This document shows positions 30,050 to 39,301 of a stretch of 64,000 bases of DNA, piece after piece (the stretch's first letter is position 1; every line of letters begins with the position of its first letter). Source of the stretch: Nocardia carnea (lineage in GTDB: Bacteria > Actinomycetota > Actinomycetes > Mycobacteriales > Mycobacteriaceae); contig NZ_JARWNW010000104.1 in assembly GCF_029868325.1 (NCBI RefSeq), positions 1 to 64,000 on the forward strand, in the 5' to 3' direction. The position numbers were made by a program, and so were the translations under genes. Under the pieces are notes generated by a model. The model was not told the origin of the DNA. It ran no database searches and saw only the letters and a list, made by a program, of their open reading frames with translations.

Positions 30050-30349
30050 ATGGTGAAGCTGAAACCGGCGAGCAGAGCCTTCGCCGCTGTGGTGTGCGGG
30101 GTAGGGGTCGCAGGCGCGGCCGTGGCGGGTGCCGGGGTGGCCAGTGCCCATCCCGGGCCCGGTGAGAAGAAGATCATCATCAATGGCCAGGAGCGGCCCG
30201 ATATCGACCGGGTGATCCTACGAGAGAACCTCGGCCGGGACCTGCCCGGATACCAGCTGCCGCCGGGCAGCCCGGGCGTGATCATCCTGAAGAACGGAGA
30301 GGTTCGGCCCGTACCAGAAGGAGCGGTGCTGCGCACCGACCGGCGGTAG
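30050..30349 (+). CDS. Small secreted protein
   Basis: A 99-residue exported protein from the ATG at 30050 with AAGGAG five bases upstream. The signal peptide has a basic start, an AFAAVVCGVGVAGAAVAGAG core and a likely cleavage site after ASA. The mature part (about 65 residues) has KKIIINGQERPDIDR and GVIILKNGEVRPVPEGAV, which resembles a compact beta-rich module. No function is known. A very strong hairpin follows the gene. Confidence 0.6.
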   Translation: MVKLKPASRAFAAVVCGVGVAGAAVAGAGVASAHPGPGEKKIIINGQERPDIDRVILRENLGRDLPGYQLPPGSPGVIILKNGEVRPVPEGAVLRTDRR

Positions 30350-30454
30350 ACCCACGACAGCGGAATCCACCGTCGTAGGACGGTAACGAGACAACCCGAG
30401 GTGTGGTCCCTCGCCACTCGGGTTTCCCGGCGGCCACTGCCCGGCCGCAGGAGC

Positions 30455-30492
30455 ACGACCGGCCCGGTGTGCCACGGCACCGGGCCGGTCGT
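30455..30492. terminator. Very strong hairpin terminator
   Basis: A perfect 15-bp stem ACGACCGGCCCGGTG/CACCGGGCCGGTCGT around an 8-base loop TGCCACGG, between the small secreted protein and the convergent LysR gene. It could serve both. Confidence 0.75.
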
Positions 30493-30549
30493 TCACGTGG
30501 CGTGATCGTGTCGTGGCGGCAGTGGAGGCCGGCCGCCCCGCCGAGCTCG

Positions 30550-31422
30550 CTACGCCCCGTGCAGCCCGTCCAGCAGTGTCGCGAGGATGGGGGTGCGGCG
30601 GGTGTCGGCGCGTAGTACTGCGGAGACCGGGATGCGCAGGCGCTGATCGGCGAGGGAGAGAGTGGCGATACCTTCGGTGGAGCTGTTCGCGTAGAGCGCG
30701 GTCCACGCGTCGGGGTGATTGATCAACTCCATGGTGGCCGTGTGGTCGGGGGGAATGGGCGGGCCGTAGGTGGGGCCGACGGGGAGGTCGGCGAAGGCGG
30801 CGCGGATGACGTTGTGGATGAGGACCTGCTCGGATTCCGGGGGGAGCAGGAGGGGATAGGCGCTCAATTCGGACAGGGTGACATCGGTGCGTCCGGCGAG
30901 CGGGTGCGCGGGGGCGGTGGCGAGGGTGAGGTCTTCCACCCACAGCTGTTCGACGATGAGGCCCGCCTGCTGGACGCTGCCGCGGATCAGGGCGAGATCG
31001 CAATCGCCGTCGGCCACGGCCGCCACCCGCTGGCGGAAGGGTTTGATGACGAATTCGATCTCGGCGCCCGGGTGGGCTTCGCGGGCGCCGGCGATAGCCG
31101 TCAGCGATCGTGTGGCGAAGGACATATTCGCCGTGAGCCGGATTCTGGGGCCGGTGGTGCGGATGGAGGCCCGGATCGCGGATTCCAGACCTAGCATCTG
31201 CTTCGCCAGCGGTAGTAATCTTGTGCTCGCGTCGGTGGGGACGACCGATCGGGTCGAACGTTCGAAGAGCTGGACGCCGAGGTCGTGTTCCAGCCGGGCG
31301 ATCTGATGACTGATCGCCGACTGCGAGATGAAACAGCGGGCCGCGGCCCGGCTGAAACTGAGTTCCTCGCACACCGCGACGAAGTACGTGAGCTGGCGAA
31401 GTTCCATCTCCACCCCATTCAT
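30550..31422 (-). CDS. LysR-family transcriptional regulator
   Basis: A 290-residue LTTR. The N-terminal winged HTH reads LRQLTYFVAVCEELSFSRAA then SQSAISHQIARLEHDLGVQL (about 8-55). A periplasmic-binding-like effector domain fills the rest. A second ATG at 31407 (MELRQL) would be a slightly shorter start. It is divergent from the NDH-2 gene with about a 95-base gap, the usual arrangement for an LTTR and its target, but the ligand is unknown. Confidence 0.85.
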   Translation of the reverse strand: MNGVEMELRQLTYFVAVCEELSFSRAAARCFISQSAISHQIARLEHDLGVQLFERSTRSVVPTDASTRLLPLAKQMLGLESAIRASIRTTGPRIRLTANMSFATRSLTAIAGAREAHPGAEIEFVIKPFRQRVAAVADGDCDLALIRGSVQQAGLIVEQLWVEDLTLATAPAHPLAGRTDVTLSELSAYPLLLPPESEQVLIHNVIRAAFADLPVGPTYGPPIPPDHTATMELINHPDAWTALYANSSTEGIATLSLADQRLRIPVSAVLRADTRRTPILATLLDGLHGA

Positions 31423-31517
31423 GACGAGATCAGATAAGAGTCATCTCAATTATGCGCCCTGAACCCTGAAATATCTGCGTTCTGGATGACGGTTAGTAAT
31501 GAGTGAAGGAGGCTGTC

Positions 31518-32822
31518 ATGCAGAACGTCACGGAAATCGGCGCCGGCGTCGAGTACGCGGATGTCGTGATCATCGGATCGGGGTTCGGTGGGCTCGCCGC
31601 CGCCAAGCAGTTGGCGAAGGCGGGCGTCGATTATGTCCTGATCTCGAGCACGCCGGAACACCTGTTCCAGCCGCTGCTGTACCAGGTCGCCACCGGGGTG
31701 TTGGCGTCCGAGGAGATCGCGCCCCCCATCGCGAACATCCTGCGCCGGCACAAGGAGGCGGATGTCCGGCAGGGCCATGTCACCGATATCGAGCCCGATG
31801 CCGCGATCCTCACCTACGAGACCCCCGAGGGCACCCGGCGTATCCGCTACGGTTCGATGATCGCCGCCACGGGTGCCAGCCAGTCGTATTTCGGACGTGA
31901 CGATTTCGCCGACAAGACCTATTCGCTGAAAACCATCGACGACGCCAAGCTGCTGCGTGCGCAGATCGAACGTGTTTTCCGGGAAGCTGCCGACGCCGAT
32001 GAGCAGACCCGCCGCCGGCTGCTGTCGTTCGTGGTGGTCGGGGCCGGTGCCACCGGTGTCGAGGTCGCGGGACAGCTGAAAGAGCTGGCGAAGCGGCACT
32101 TCCACCAGGAGGTTTCGGTAACCCTCGTCGAAGGCGCGGGCGCGGTGCTGCCGCCGTTCGGTGGCGGGCTCTCGGAGTATGCGAAGAAATCGCTGACCCG
32201 CAGCGGTGTGGAGGTGTTGCTGGGCACCTTCGTCACCGATATCGAGGCCGGGCAGGTCACCGTCAAAGACAAAGACGGGCAGCTTCGGCAGATCGACGCC
32301 GAAACCATCGTCTGGTCGGCCGGTGTGCAGGCGGGCGGGTTCGCGAAAATGCTGGCCGAAGCCACCGGATGCGAAACCGACCGGGCCGGGCGGTTGCTCA
32401 TCAACCCCGACCTCACCGTCGGTGGTTACGCCGATATCTACGCCATCGGCGATATGACCTCGCTCAACGGCTACCCGGGACAATCGCCGGTCGCCATGCA
32501 GGAGGGGCGTCATGCCGCCGATATCGTCAGCCGCGATAAGCACCCCGGTACGCCGTTCGTGTACTGGGACAAGGGCAGTATGGCGGTGATCAGCCGGTTC
32601 AGTGCGGTCACCAAACTCAACGAGCGGATCAGCTTCCGCGGCACGATCGCCTGGTTCATCTGGCTGGCGGTACACCTGTTCTATCTGGTGGGTTTCCGTA
32701 ACCGGTTCGCCGCGGTGCTGTCGTGGCTGGTGGCGTTCATCGGAACCGGGCGTCCCGGGTTCGACGAGGTCGACGAGCAGTGGCGGGGCGCGGTCCGGGA
32801 ACCGGAACGTTTTGTCGCCTAG
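31518..32822 (+). CDS. ndh: Type II NADH dehydrogenase (NDH-2)
   Basis: 434 residues from the ATG at 31518, which has an AAGGAGG site. FAD motif IIGSGFGGLAAA (about 18-29), the QPLLYQVATG segment, an NADH motif VVVGAGATGVEVAG, and the quinone-site region ending AIGDMTSLNG then PVAMQEGRHAA. A C-terminal amphipathic/hydrophobic helix IAWFIWLAVHLFYLVGFRNR anchors it at the membrane. It transfers electrons from NADH to menaquinone without proton pumping. It is divergent from an LTTR that may regulate it. Confidence 0.9.
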   Translation: MQNVTEIGAGVEYADVVIIGSGFGGLAAAKQLAKAGVDYVLISSTPEHLFQPLLYQVATGVLASEEIAPPIANILRRHKEADVRQGHVTDIEPDAAILTYETPEGTRRIRYGSMIAATGASQSYFGRDDFADKTYSLKTIDDAKLLRAQIERVFREAADADEQTRRRLLSFVVVGAGATGVEVAGQLKELAKRHFHQEVSVTLVEGAGAVLPPFGGGLSEYAKKSLTRSGVEVLLGTFVTDIEAGQVTVKDKDGQLRQIDAETIVWSAGVQAGGFAKMLAEATGCETDRAGRLLINPDLTVGGYADIYAIGDMTSLNGYPGQSPVAMQEGRHAADIVSRDKHPGTPFVYWDKGSMAVISRFSAVTKLNERISFRGTIAWFIWLAVHLFYLVGFRNRFAAVLSWLVAFIGTGRPGFDEVDEQWRGAVREPERFVA

Positions 32823-33113
32823 CGGCGGGCAGCCGGCTCGGATCGTCCAGCTCCCGCTACGTTGTGCTGTGGCCGGAACGGTCCGCGCCGAGCGATCACC
32901 GGTTGGGTGGTTCGTCCGAATTGGCGCCATCCTCAACGAGGTAGAGGGTCATTCGGTTCCCGGCGTCATTCGGCCGCTGGCCCCCCAGGGGGCGAATTCG
33001 CGGGAAGCTGCTGGTAAACGGCTGGTGTGAGCTGCATCTCGTTAACCGAACCGGCATACCGGCGACACTTCACGGATGCCCGGGCGCAGTGTCGAACTGG
33101 CCTCCTAGGCCTT

Positions 33114-33941
33114 ATGGCTATTACGTCCGTGCTGACAGCGCCGGCCCGACCGGCCGGCAGCGAGGATCACCGGTCCCGATACGCACTGATCGTCTCCTCC
33201 GATACCGACCATCGCATCGCGGCGCAGCGACTGCGGTACAACGTTTTCGCCGATGAACCCGGTTTCCGGATCCCCGACAACGGAACGGGTCTGGATGCGG
33301 ACCGTTTCGACGACCATTGCGACCATATGCTGGTGCGCGACGAGGTAACCGGCGAATTCGTCGGCTGCTACCGGATGCTGCCACCGGACAGGGTTGCGGC
33401 GGCCGGCGGCTACTACACGGCCACCGAATTCGATCTGTCCCGGCTGGACCCGGCCGGAAAGCGGATCGTGGAGATGGGGCGGGCCTGTGTGGTGCCCGAC
33501 CATCGCAACGGTTCGGTGCTCACGCTCATGTGGGCGGGGATCCTGCACTACATCCAGCTCACCGGCTACGACTGGGTGATGGGTTGCGCCTCCGTGCCCA
33601 TGCGTAACCGCCCGGAGGAGCCGGCCGGGGTCAATGTGCGCGGGGTGCGTGATTTCCTGCTCGCCAAACATGCGTGTGCACTGGAGCAGCGGGTGCGCCC
33701 GTACCGTCCGGTCGTGGTGGACGGGGTGGCGCTCGACGATCTGCCCGCGCCGGCGCGCCCGAAGTTGCCGCCGCTGCTCAACGGGTATCTGCGGCTCGGT
33801 GCGGAGATCTGCGGCGAACCGGCGCACGATCCGGATTTCGCGGTGGCCGATTTCGTGGTGCTGCTGGGGCTGGACACCATCAACACCCGCTACCTGGACC
33901 GTTTACGCGGTGCGGCGGCGAATTTCGACGGTGGGCGGTGA
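33114..33941 (+). CDS. OlsB-like N-acyltransferase (hemolysin-related GNAT)
   Basis: 275 residues from the ATG at 33114. It matches the ornithine N-acyltransferase (OlsB) branch: IAAQRLRYNVFADEPGF, the DRFDDHCDHMLVRD segment, LSRLDPAGKRIVEMGRACVV and GYDWVMGCASVPM. OlsB makes lyso-ornithine lipid from a 3-hydroxyacyl donor. The next gene, four bases downstream, encodes an OlsA/PlsC-like acyltransferase, so the pair very probably builds ornithine-type lipids. The ribosome-binding site before 33114 is weak. Confidence 0.8.
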   Translation: MAITSVLTAPARPAGSEDHRSRYALIVSSDTDHRIAAQRLRYNVFADEPGFRIPDNGTGLDADRFDDHCDHMLVRDEVTGEFVGCYRMLPPDRVAAAGGYYTATEFDLSRLDPAGKRIVEMGRACVVPDHRNGSVLTLMWAGILHYIQLTGYDWVMGCASVPMRNRPEEPAGVNVRGVRDFLLAKHACALEQRVRPYRPVVVDGVALDDLPAPARPKLPPLLNGYLRLGAEICGEPAHDPDFAVADFVVLLGLDTINTRYLDRLRGAAANFDGGR

Positions 33942-33945
33942 TCCG

Positions 33946-34860
33946 ATGCCGGTTCGGACGCTGGAAGATCAGGCCGGAGTAACCGTGCCGCAGCATTCGT
34001 GGATGCCCACCAGCCCGTGCGCGGCGGGATGCGTTCAGCACAGGGCCGAGGTCGGAATACTGCGTGCCGGGGTCCGGGCCGCCGGTGCGCTGTCGGTGCT
34101 GGCCGCCTATCCGTTCGCGCATATCGTCACGCCGCCGTCGCGCCGTTCCGGCGTGCAGCGGCGCTTTGCGGGAATGCTGTTGCGTAGCTGCGGAATCCGG
34201 CTCCGAGTAGTGGATCGGCGGCAGGTGCAGGGGCGGCCGCAGTTCGCGCCGGCCGGTACCGGCGTGCTGGTGGCCTGCGGGCATATCGGCTGGGCGGACA
34301 TCATCGTCCTGGCCTCGGTGCAGCCGCTGGCCTTCGTGGCGCGCGCGGATCTGATCGACTGGCCACTGCTCGGACGGCTGGCCCGGATCATGCGGGTCGT
34401 GCCGATCGAGCGGGAGCGGCTACGCCGGTTGCCGGAGGTGGTGCAGCAGGTCGGGCAGCGACTGGCCGCGGGCGAGCGGATCGGTTTCTTTCCGGAGGGC
34501 ACCACCTGGTGCGGGCGGGCTTACGGGAAACTGCGGCCGGCGATTTTCCAGGCCGCGGTGGACACCGGGACCCCGGTGCAGCCGGTGCGGTTGCGATATC
34601 TGGATCCGCACGGCAACAGATCGACCGTGCCGGGTTTCGTCGGCGACGATACGCTGATCGGGTCGGTGGTCCGGGTCCTGCGGGCGCGTGGGCTGACGGC
34701 CGAGGTCGTGCTCGCCCCGGTCGAGCCGGCGGGGGACGATCGAATCGATCTTGCGCGGCGGTGCGAACGGGCTGTCCGGGCGGAGGAGCTGTCGGATGCG
34801 GCGCATGCAGTACTTGCCGCCGCCGGCCGGCAGTTGACGAGGGCGGCGGCGCCCGTGTGA
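33946..34860 (+). CDS. OlsA/PlsC-like lysophospholipid acyltransferase
   Basis: 304 residues from the ATG at 33946. The acyltransferase HX4D motif is His113-Asp118 in GHIGWADII and the glycerol-phosphate-binding EGT is at 184-186 in FFPEGTTWCG. The start includes about 55 residues before a hydrophobic stretch SVLAAYPFAHIV. OlsA enzymes add the second acyl chain to lyso-ornithine lipid. It lies directly after the OlsB-like gene, with a hairpin terminator after the stop. Confidence 0.8.
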   Translation: MPVRTLEDQAGVTVPQHSWMPTSPCAAGCVQHRAEVGILRAGVRAAGALSVLAAYPFAHIVTPPSRRSGVQRRFAGMLLRSCGIRLRVVDRRQVQGRPQFAPAGTGVLVACGHIGWADIIVLASVQPLAFVARADLIDWPLLGRLARIMRVVPIERERLRRLPEVVQQVGQRLAAGERIGFFPEGTTWCGRAYGKLRPAIFQAAVDTGTPVQPVRLRYLDPHGNRSTVPGFVGDDTLIGSVVRVLRARGLTAEVVLAPVEPAGDDRIDLARRCERAVRAEELSDAAHAVLAAAGRQLTRAAAPV

Positions 34861-34875
34861 TCGAAGAATCGGGGT

Positions 34876-34906
34876 ACGGCCGGGTCCGGGTTATGGACCC
34901 GGCCGT
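34876..34906 (+). terminator. Hairpin terminator after the OlsBA-like pair
   Basis: A perfect 12-bp stem ACGGCCGGGTCC/GGACCCGGCCGT around a GGGTTAT loop, 15 bases after the stop, followed by ATTGT. Confidence 0.7.
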
Positions 34907-34970
34907 ATTGTCGCAACTGATGTGTCGCTTACAACTGGACCGCTGTATAACGGCAACATAGATCGCGGTA

Positions 34971-35549
34971 TCAAAAGGCGCTGCCCGTGCCGGGCAGTCC
35001 CGGGAGCCCGACCAGTGGCAGTGGAAGATGTGGCAGCGCCGGGAGGTGCACGGGAGGGGTCGGCAGCAGGGCCGGGGGAGGCGGCGGAATGTAGGGGTTG
35101 GGCACATTCCAGGTCTGGTTCGGGGTGCTGCCGCTGGGGTCGTTGTCGTCCCAGTCGGCGGGAGCGTCGTAGTCGCTACCGCGGTTACCGTTGTAACCCG
35201 CGTGCGAGTCCCGGTCTTCGCGATCGGTGTGGCCGGTGTTGAACTCGTCGTTCCAGCCGTCGTAATTGTGCTGGTTGTGACCGCGATAGCCGTACTGGCC
35301 GTTATCGTCCCAGCCGAAGCTGTCGTCCCAGTCGGATCCGTTGTTGCCGGTGCCGTAATCGCTGGAGTCGTTACCGAAGCCGTGGCTGTCGTCGTTGCCG
35401 AATCCGCTGGAATCGCTGATCGCTGTGGCCGCGCCGGGGTCGGCGAAAGCGGTGCCCGCGGTCCCGGCCAGTGGCGCGAGGGCGAGGACCGCGATCGCGG
35501 CGATCCGGGCGGCGATGCGGCGGGTGCGCTGTTCGGGGGTTCGGTTCAT
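34971..35549 (-). CDS. Secreted Asp/Asn/Gly-rich protein with proline-rich tail
   Basis: 192 residues from the ATG at 35549 (GAGG about eight bases upstream). A signal peptide with a long basic N-region (RTPEQRTRRIAARIAAIAV) is cleaved near AFA-DP. The mature middle (about 45-140) is a low-complexity D/N/G/S/Y-rich stretch with repeats such as SSGFGNDDSHGFGNDSS and WDDSFGWDDNGQYGYRG. The C-terminus is Pro/Leu-rich (PYIPPPPPALLPTPP). It has no recognised fold and may be a wall-associated, cation-binding or disordered surface protein. No neighbour suggests a role. Confidence 0.6.
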   Translation of the reverse strand: MNRTPEQRTRRIAARIAAIAVLALAPLAGTAGTAFADPGAATAISDSSGFGNDDSHGFGNDSSDYGTGNNGSDWDDSFGWDDNGQYGYRGHNQHNYDGWNDEFNTGHTDREDRDSHAGYNGNRGSDYDAPADWDDNDPSGSTPNQTWNVPNPYIPPPPPALLPTPPVHLPALPHLPLPLVGLPGLPGTGSAF

Positions 35550-36015
35550 CGGGGAGTCCTCACTCGTCGCGCCCCGGTGGACCTGCGGGGCGGTAGCGCT
35601 TCTGCAGCGCTTCATCGATACATTCATTACCGTACCGCTAAACAACGGCACATTCAATAGGTTTTCGGAAAGATGGGTAACTTCTGCTCATCCCGCCACT
35701 GCTTCACGCCGCTACCAGCCGTTTCCCTGGTGGCCAGGCAGGCGCCGGGATCCGGAACCGCGCGACGCCCCCGCCACCGGTGTTGTGGACCGCCGCGCAC
35801 GAATGCGGCTACGGTGGACCCGAACAGGCCGAGCTTCTGCTCTCGATATCGATGCCGCCGCATCCGAGCGTGTCCGGAGTGTTCCCCGGGAGGGCCTGGC
35901 GTTGCTCGGGCACGGCGGCTTCAGCAGGTGGCACCGCTGACCACTCTCATCGGTGCTGCCAGACGGTTCCGGCTCCGGATCCGGGCAACTACCCAGGAAT
36001 GTGGGGCAGAGAACT
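35550..36015. other. Intergenic stretch between the D/N-rich protein and desaturase genes
   Basis: The gap separates two diverging genes. I see no supported small gene, RNA or strong palindrome in it. Its AT-rich part near 35620-35690 probably holds the promoter of the minus-strand gene. Confidence 0.4.
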
Positions 36016-37230
36016 ATGGCCATCAGCCAGGTGGCGGTGTATGCGCACCTGAGCGTCACCGAAATCGAGTCCCTCGGTCGCGAACTCGACGAGATCAGGC
36101 GTGATGTCTCCGACGGGCTCGGTGCCCGTGATGCCGGCTACATCCGGCGCACCATCACCTTCCAGCGCACACTGGACGCGGCCGCGCGGGCGACGATCGG
36201 ATTCAGCCGGCGTCGCGGCGGCTGGCTCGCCGGCACCGGTGGGCTGGCGCTGGCCAAGATCATCGAGAACATGGAGATCGGCCACAATGTGAGCCACGGC
36301 CAGTGGGATTGGATGAACGACCCGGAAATCCACTCCACCTCCTGGGAGTGGGATATGGCCGGACTGTCCGCGCAGTGGCGGCATTCCCACAACTACCGGC
36401 ATCACGTCTACACCAATGTGCTGGGGCTGGACGACGATATCGGCTTCGGTGTCATGCGGGTGACGCGCGACGAACGCTGGCAGCCCGGGCATCTGCTGCA
36501 ACCGCTGCGCAATCTGCTGCTGGCGGTCACCTTCGAATGGGGGATCGCCTCCCAGGGCTGGTATCTCGAGCGCAAGTTCGGTCGCACCGCGGCCGGTGGG
36601 ACGGGTTCGGCGCGGGCACTGGCGGCAAAAATCGCCCGGCAGGTGGCCAAGGACTATGTGGTTTTCCCGGCGTTGAGCGGCCGCCGGTGGCGCCGGACGT
36701 TGACCGCGAACGCGACGGCGAATCTGGTCCGCAATCTGTGGGCCTACACGGTGATCGCCTGCGGTCACTTCCCCGACGGCGCGGAGAAATTCGAGCCCGA
36801 GGTGATGACGGACGAGTCCCGGGCGCACTGGTACCTCCGGCAGATGCTGGGCACCGCCAATTTCGATGCCGGCCCGGTGCTGGCCTTCCTCAGCGGGCAT
36901 CTGTCCCATCAGATCGAACACCACCTGTTCCCCGATCTGCCGAGTAATCGGTATCCGCAGCTCGCCGTGCGGGTCCGGGCGCTGTGCGAGAAATACGATC
37001 TGCCTTATACGACCGGGTCGCTGCCCCGTCAGGCGGTGCTGAGCCTGCGGACCATCCACAAGCTCGCGTTGCCGGACAGCCTGCTCACCGCGACCGCCGA
37101 CGATGCGCCGGAAACCGCGTCCGAACGCCGATTCGACGCCACGGGTTATTCCGGGGAACACGCCCCGGCGCGGGGGCTGCGCACCGCGCTGCGGCTGCGA
37201 AAAGCGACTTCCCGGCGCCGCGGCGAGTAA
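36016..37230 (+). CDS. desA3: Acyl-CoA desaturase (DesA3-like stearoyl desaturase)
   Basis: 404 residues from the ATG at 36016. All three histidine boxes are present: GHNVSHGQWDWM, HSHNYRHHVYTN and the third LSHQIEHHLFPD. The flanking segments IIENMEIGHNV, DDAPETASERRF and LPYTTGSLPRQ are near-identical to the M. tuberculosis DesA3 family as I remember it. It is an integral-membrane di-iron enzyme introducing a delta-9 double bond into stearoyl-CoA. A separate reductase (Rv3230c-like) normally feeds it electrons; none is adjacent here. Confidence 0.9.
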   Translation: MAISQVAVYAHLSVTEIESLGRELDEIRRDVSDGLGARDAGYIRRTITFQRTLDAAARATIGFSRRRGGWLAGTGGLALAKIIENMEIGHNVSHGQWDWMNDPEIHSTSWEWDMAGLSAQWRHSHNYRHHVYTNVLGLDDDIGFGVMRVTRDERWQPGHLLQPLRNLLLAVTFEWGIASQGWYLERKFGRTAAGGTGSARALAAKIARQVAKDYVVFPALSGRRWRRTLTANATANLVRNLWAYTVIACGHFPDGAEKFEPEVMTDESRAHWYLRQMLGTANFDAGPVLAFLSGHLSHQIEHHLFPDLPSNRYPQLAVRVRALCEKYDLPYTTGSLPRQAVLSLRTIHKLALPDSLLTATADDAPETASERRFDATGYSGEHAPARGLRTALRLRKATSRRRGE

Positions 37231-37519
37231 GGTGGAGAGGGCCCTGGCCTCGCGACCCATATCGGCGCGGGTCCGGACCGTCGGATGACGCGCAATCCGG
37301 TCCGCTCGGGCCGAGTCAGGAGTATCCATCACAGCACCGGATCCGTTCGGGACCCGGGCGCTGCCTGCTACGCCCGATCGGGCGGCCCGGTGCACGGCGA
37401 ACGATCGCCGTCCCGCGGGCGGGCGGTGGGGCCGGGCGGCCCACTGGTGAGGCGGGAGGAGTCGCCACCGGCGACCACCGCGCTCCCACTGCGAAACCTT
37501 CTACGACCGGAGTATCGAT

Positions 37520-37672
37520 ATGCACGAGAGCAATCTGTTCAGTCACGTCCCCGCGGAACCCGAGGTCTATCCGGCTTCGACCGTCGCGAACCAGCCGGTG
37601 TTCTCGAGCGCCACGACCGAGAACCGGGCCGCGGGCGACCCCACCCCGGAAGACGGCGCCGAGCGGTCCTGA
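37520..37672 (+). CDS. Possible 50-residue peptide
   Basis: An ATG at 37520 preceded by GGAG seven bases upstream begins a 50-residue frame ending at a TGA at 37672. It starts MHESNLFSHVPAEPEVYPA and is rich in Glu, Pro, Ala and Thr. It has no cysteine, signal peptide or recognised family. It could be a real short peptide or a chance frame in a gene desert. Confidence 0.25.
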   Translation: MHESNLFSHVPAEPEVYPASTVANQPVFSSATTENRAAGDPTPEDGAERS

Positions 37673-38403
37673 GAGCGCGGGCCGGGCGAAGCCCCGGCCA
37701 CGGATCGCCGATCGGCTGCCACTCGGTGGCCGGTCGATTTCCCGGGCCGACGCGGGGAATATCGGCGGCCGGGCGGATGTTCGCCGAGTGAGGGGATCCC
37801 GCAGTACGCCGAGGATGCCCGGAAGATATGCAGGTCAACGGTGGGATAGGCTTTACCGGTCATGAAATCGGCATAGCGTTTTCGCAGGTCACCAACATCG
37901 CCCACCGTTGCCCATTATTTCCCTATTTGCGCAGGTAGTTGGCTATATCTGGGTCCCGGCATTGCTTCTGTGTTCCCGTAACTTCCCGTGCTGGCCCGCG
38001 TGCAATTCGTAGAAAAACCGTAGAAACGGCGACCCCGCGTGTGGCGGTCGTAGGCGATTTGTACGTCTGGCGGCGCGCAGATGTGTCCGGCAGGGTCGGC
38101 CGGGGGTCACCGCGGCGATGCTGCGACGGACGGGGACGAGGGGCAACATCGCCGGGCGCACTGGCCCCTTTAGCCTGACACGAATCCGCCGCATCCGAGC
38201 GTCGCGGCGGCGGTGCAGGCCTGCAACGCCGAGGCCTATCGTGACAACGTCAGGGAGCGTGGCTGGAAGGTCTTGCCCGCAGTGCTGAGTTCAGGGCCAG
38301 GGCGTGCCCGATGTCGGCGGGCCCGAGCCCGGTACCGCAATCCCCGTCGCCGGCGGTGGCGATCCCGGCGCCGTAGGAGCGGGCCAACCATCGCCTCGTC
38401 GTC

Positions 38404-38480
38404 CGTCGCAGGTTCGTGCCCTCGGCAGGACACACAAAACATGGGCAACTGGAAAATTCCTGGTCATGGTGGGTGCGTAT
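38404..38480. repeat. Dispersed repeat, copy 1
   Basis: The stretch starting GTCGCAGGTTCGTGCCCTCG and containing CGGCAGGACAC and GGAAAATTCCTGG aligns, in the same orientation and with about 75-80 % identity by eye, to copy 2 near 55204-55280. Read on the minus strand both copies encode CPAEG followed by an NLR. Neither lies in a supported gene. Confidence 0.4.
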
Positions 38481-39301
38481 CCGGTCTGACGATATTCGGT
38501 GTGCCCGCACGGATCGGCTTTGTCTACGTCCGGCCAGGAGGGTTGGGTGGCCACTTGTCTCAGGCTCCGGCGTTATCCAACCGGCGGGCCGTTGTGCACT
38601 ACGTCGGGCTGTTGAATCGGTAACCCCGGGCGGGCAGGGGCTGGTTCTGCGACGCCGGCCGCTGCGGTTGCGCCTTCCTCGGCGGAGAGGAGGTCGCGTG
38701 GGTCCGGCCCATGTGTCGCTGACACCATGAGACGGTCCGGCTCGAGGCTTATGTCGGGGATGATCGGCTCGACGACAGCGCCTAGATCCATCTCTGGAGG
38801 GGTCGTGCTCGGCGCGGCGCCGGGGTATCGGGATTTCGGTGATCGAAGGTTTGACCGAGCGGCCTCCTCATCGGCGACCCGTGACGTTCAGCGAAGGCGC
38901 CGAATCATCTTGGTCGTCCGTTGGCTGGGACCGCTACAACCGCGTCACCGGGACGGGCTACCAGCTGCTATTCGTTCAACCAGTGCAGTTTTCGTGAACA
39001 GGCGCGGCGGTGACCTGAGACACGACCCGTATCCATCGGTACCGCGCGGTGGCGGCGTGACTGTTGAGGGGCACGCCACTCGACCATCGTGCTTGGGGTC
39101 TACCGCTTCTGCCGGGATGAGCCATCCTTGGGGAAATATCGCTGAGTTGGTGCAATTCAAGTGCGAACGACCTGGACGGGCCTGAATATGGAGGAGTCGA
39201 ACCCGACGGCGTGGTGCGCAGGCGCTGCGAAGAACTTAAGTGCTACTCTGCATTCGCTCTCGATTCGTAAGTGAGCGTGGCTGAGTGCCAGGGAGGGATC
39301 C

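Larger units (their letters stand above)
37231..39301. other. 2 kb gene-poor stretch at the left boundary of the defence island
   Basis: This interval has no gene with a convincing combination of start, ribosome-binding site and protein-like composition, apart from a 50-residue candidate at 37520. Many overlapping frames are open only because of base composition. A dispersed repeat copy lies near 38404-38480 (its partner is near 55204). The last bases before 39302 contain a GGGAGGG ribosome-binding site. It probably marks old deletion or insertion at the edge of the conserved chromosome. Confidence 0.45.

Noticed and set aside
37567..39185. Several open frames of 60-150 residues in the 37.2-39.3 kb stretch
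   Set aside because: They overlap each other on both strands, lack ribosome-binding sites and have Arg/Pro/Ala-rich composition with no recognisable motif.
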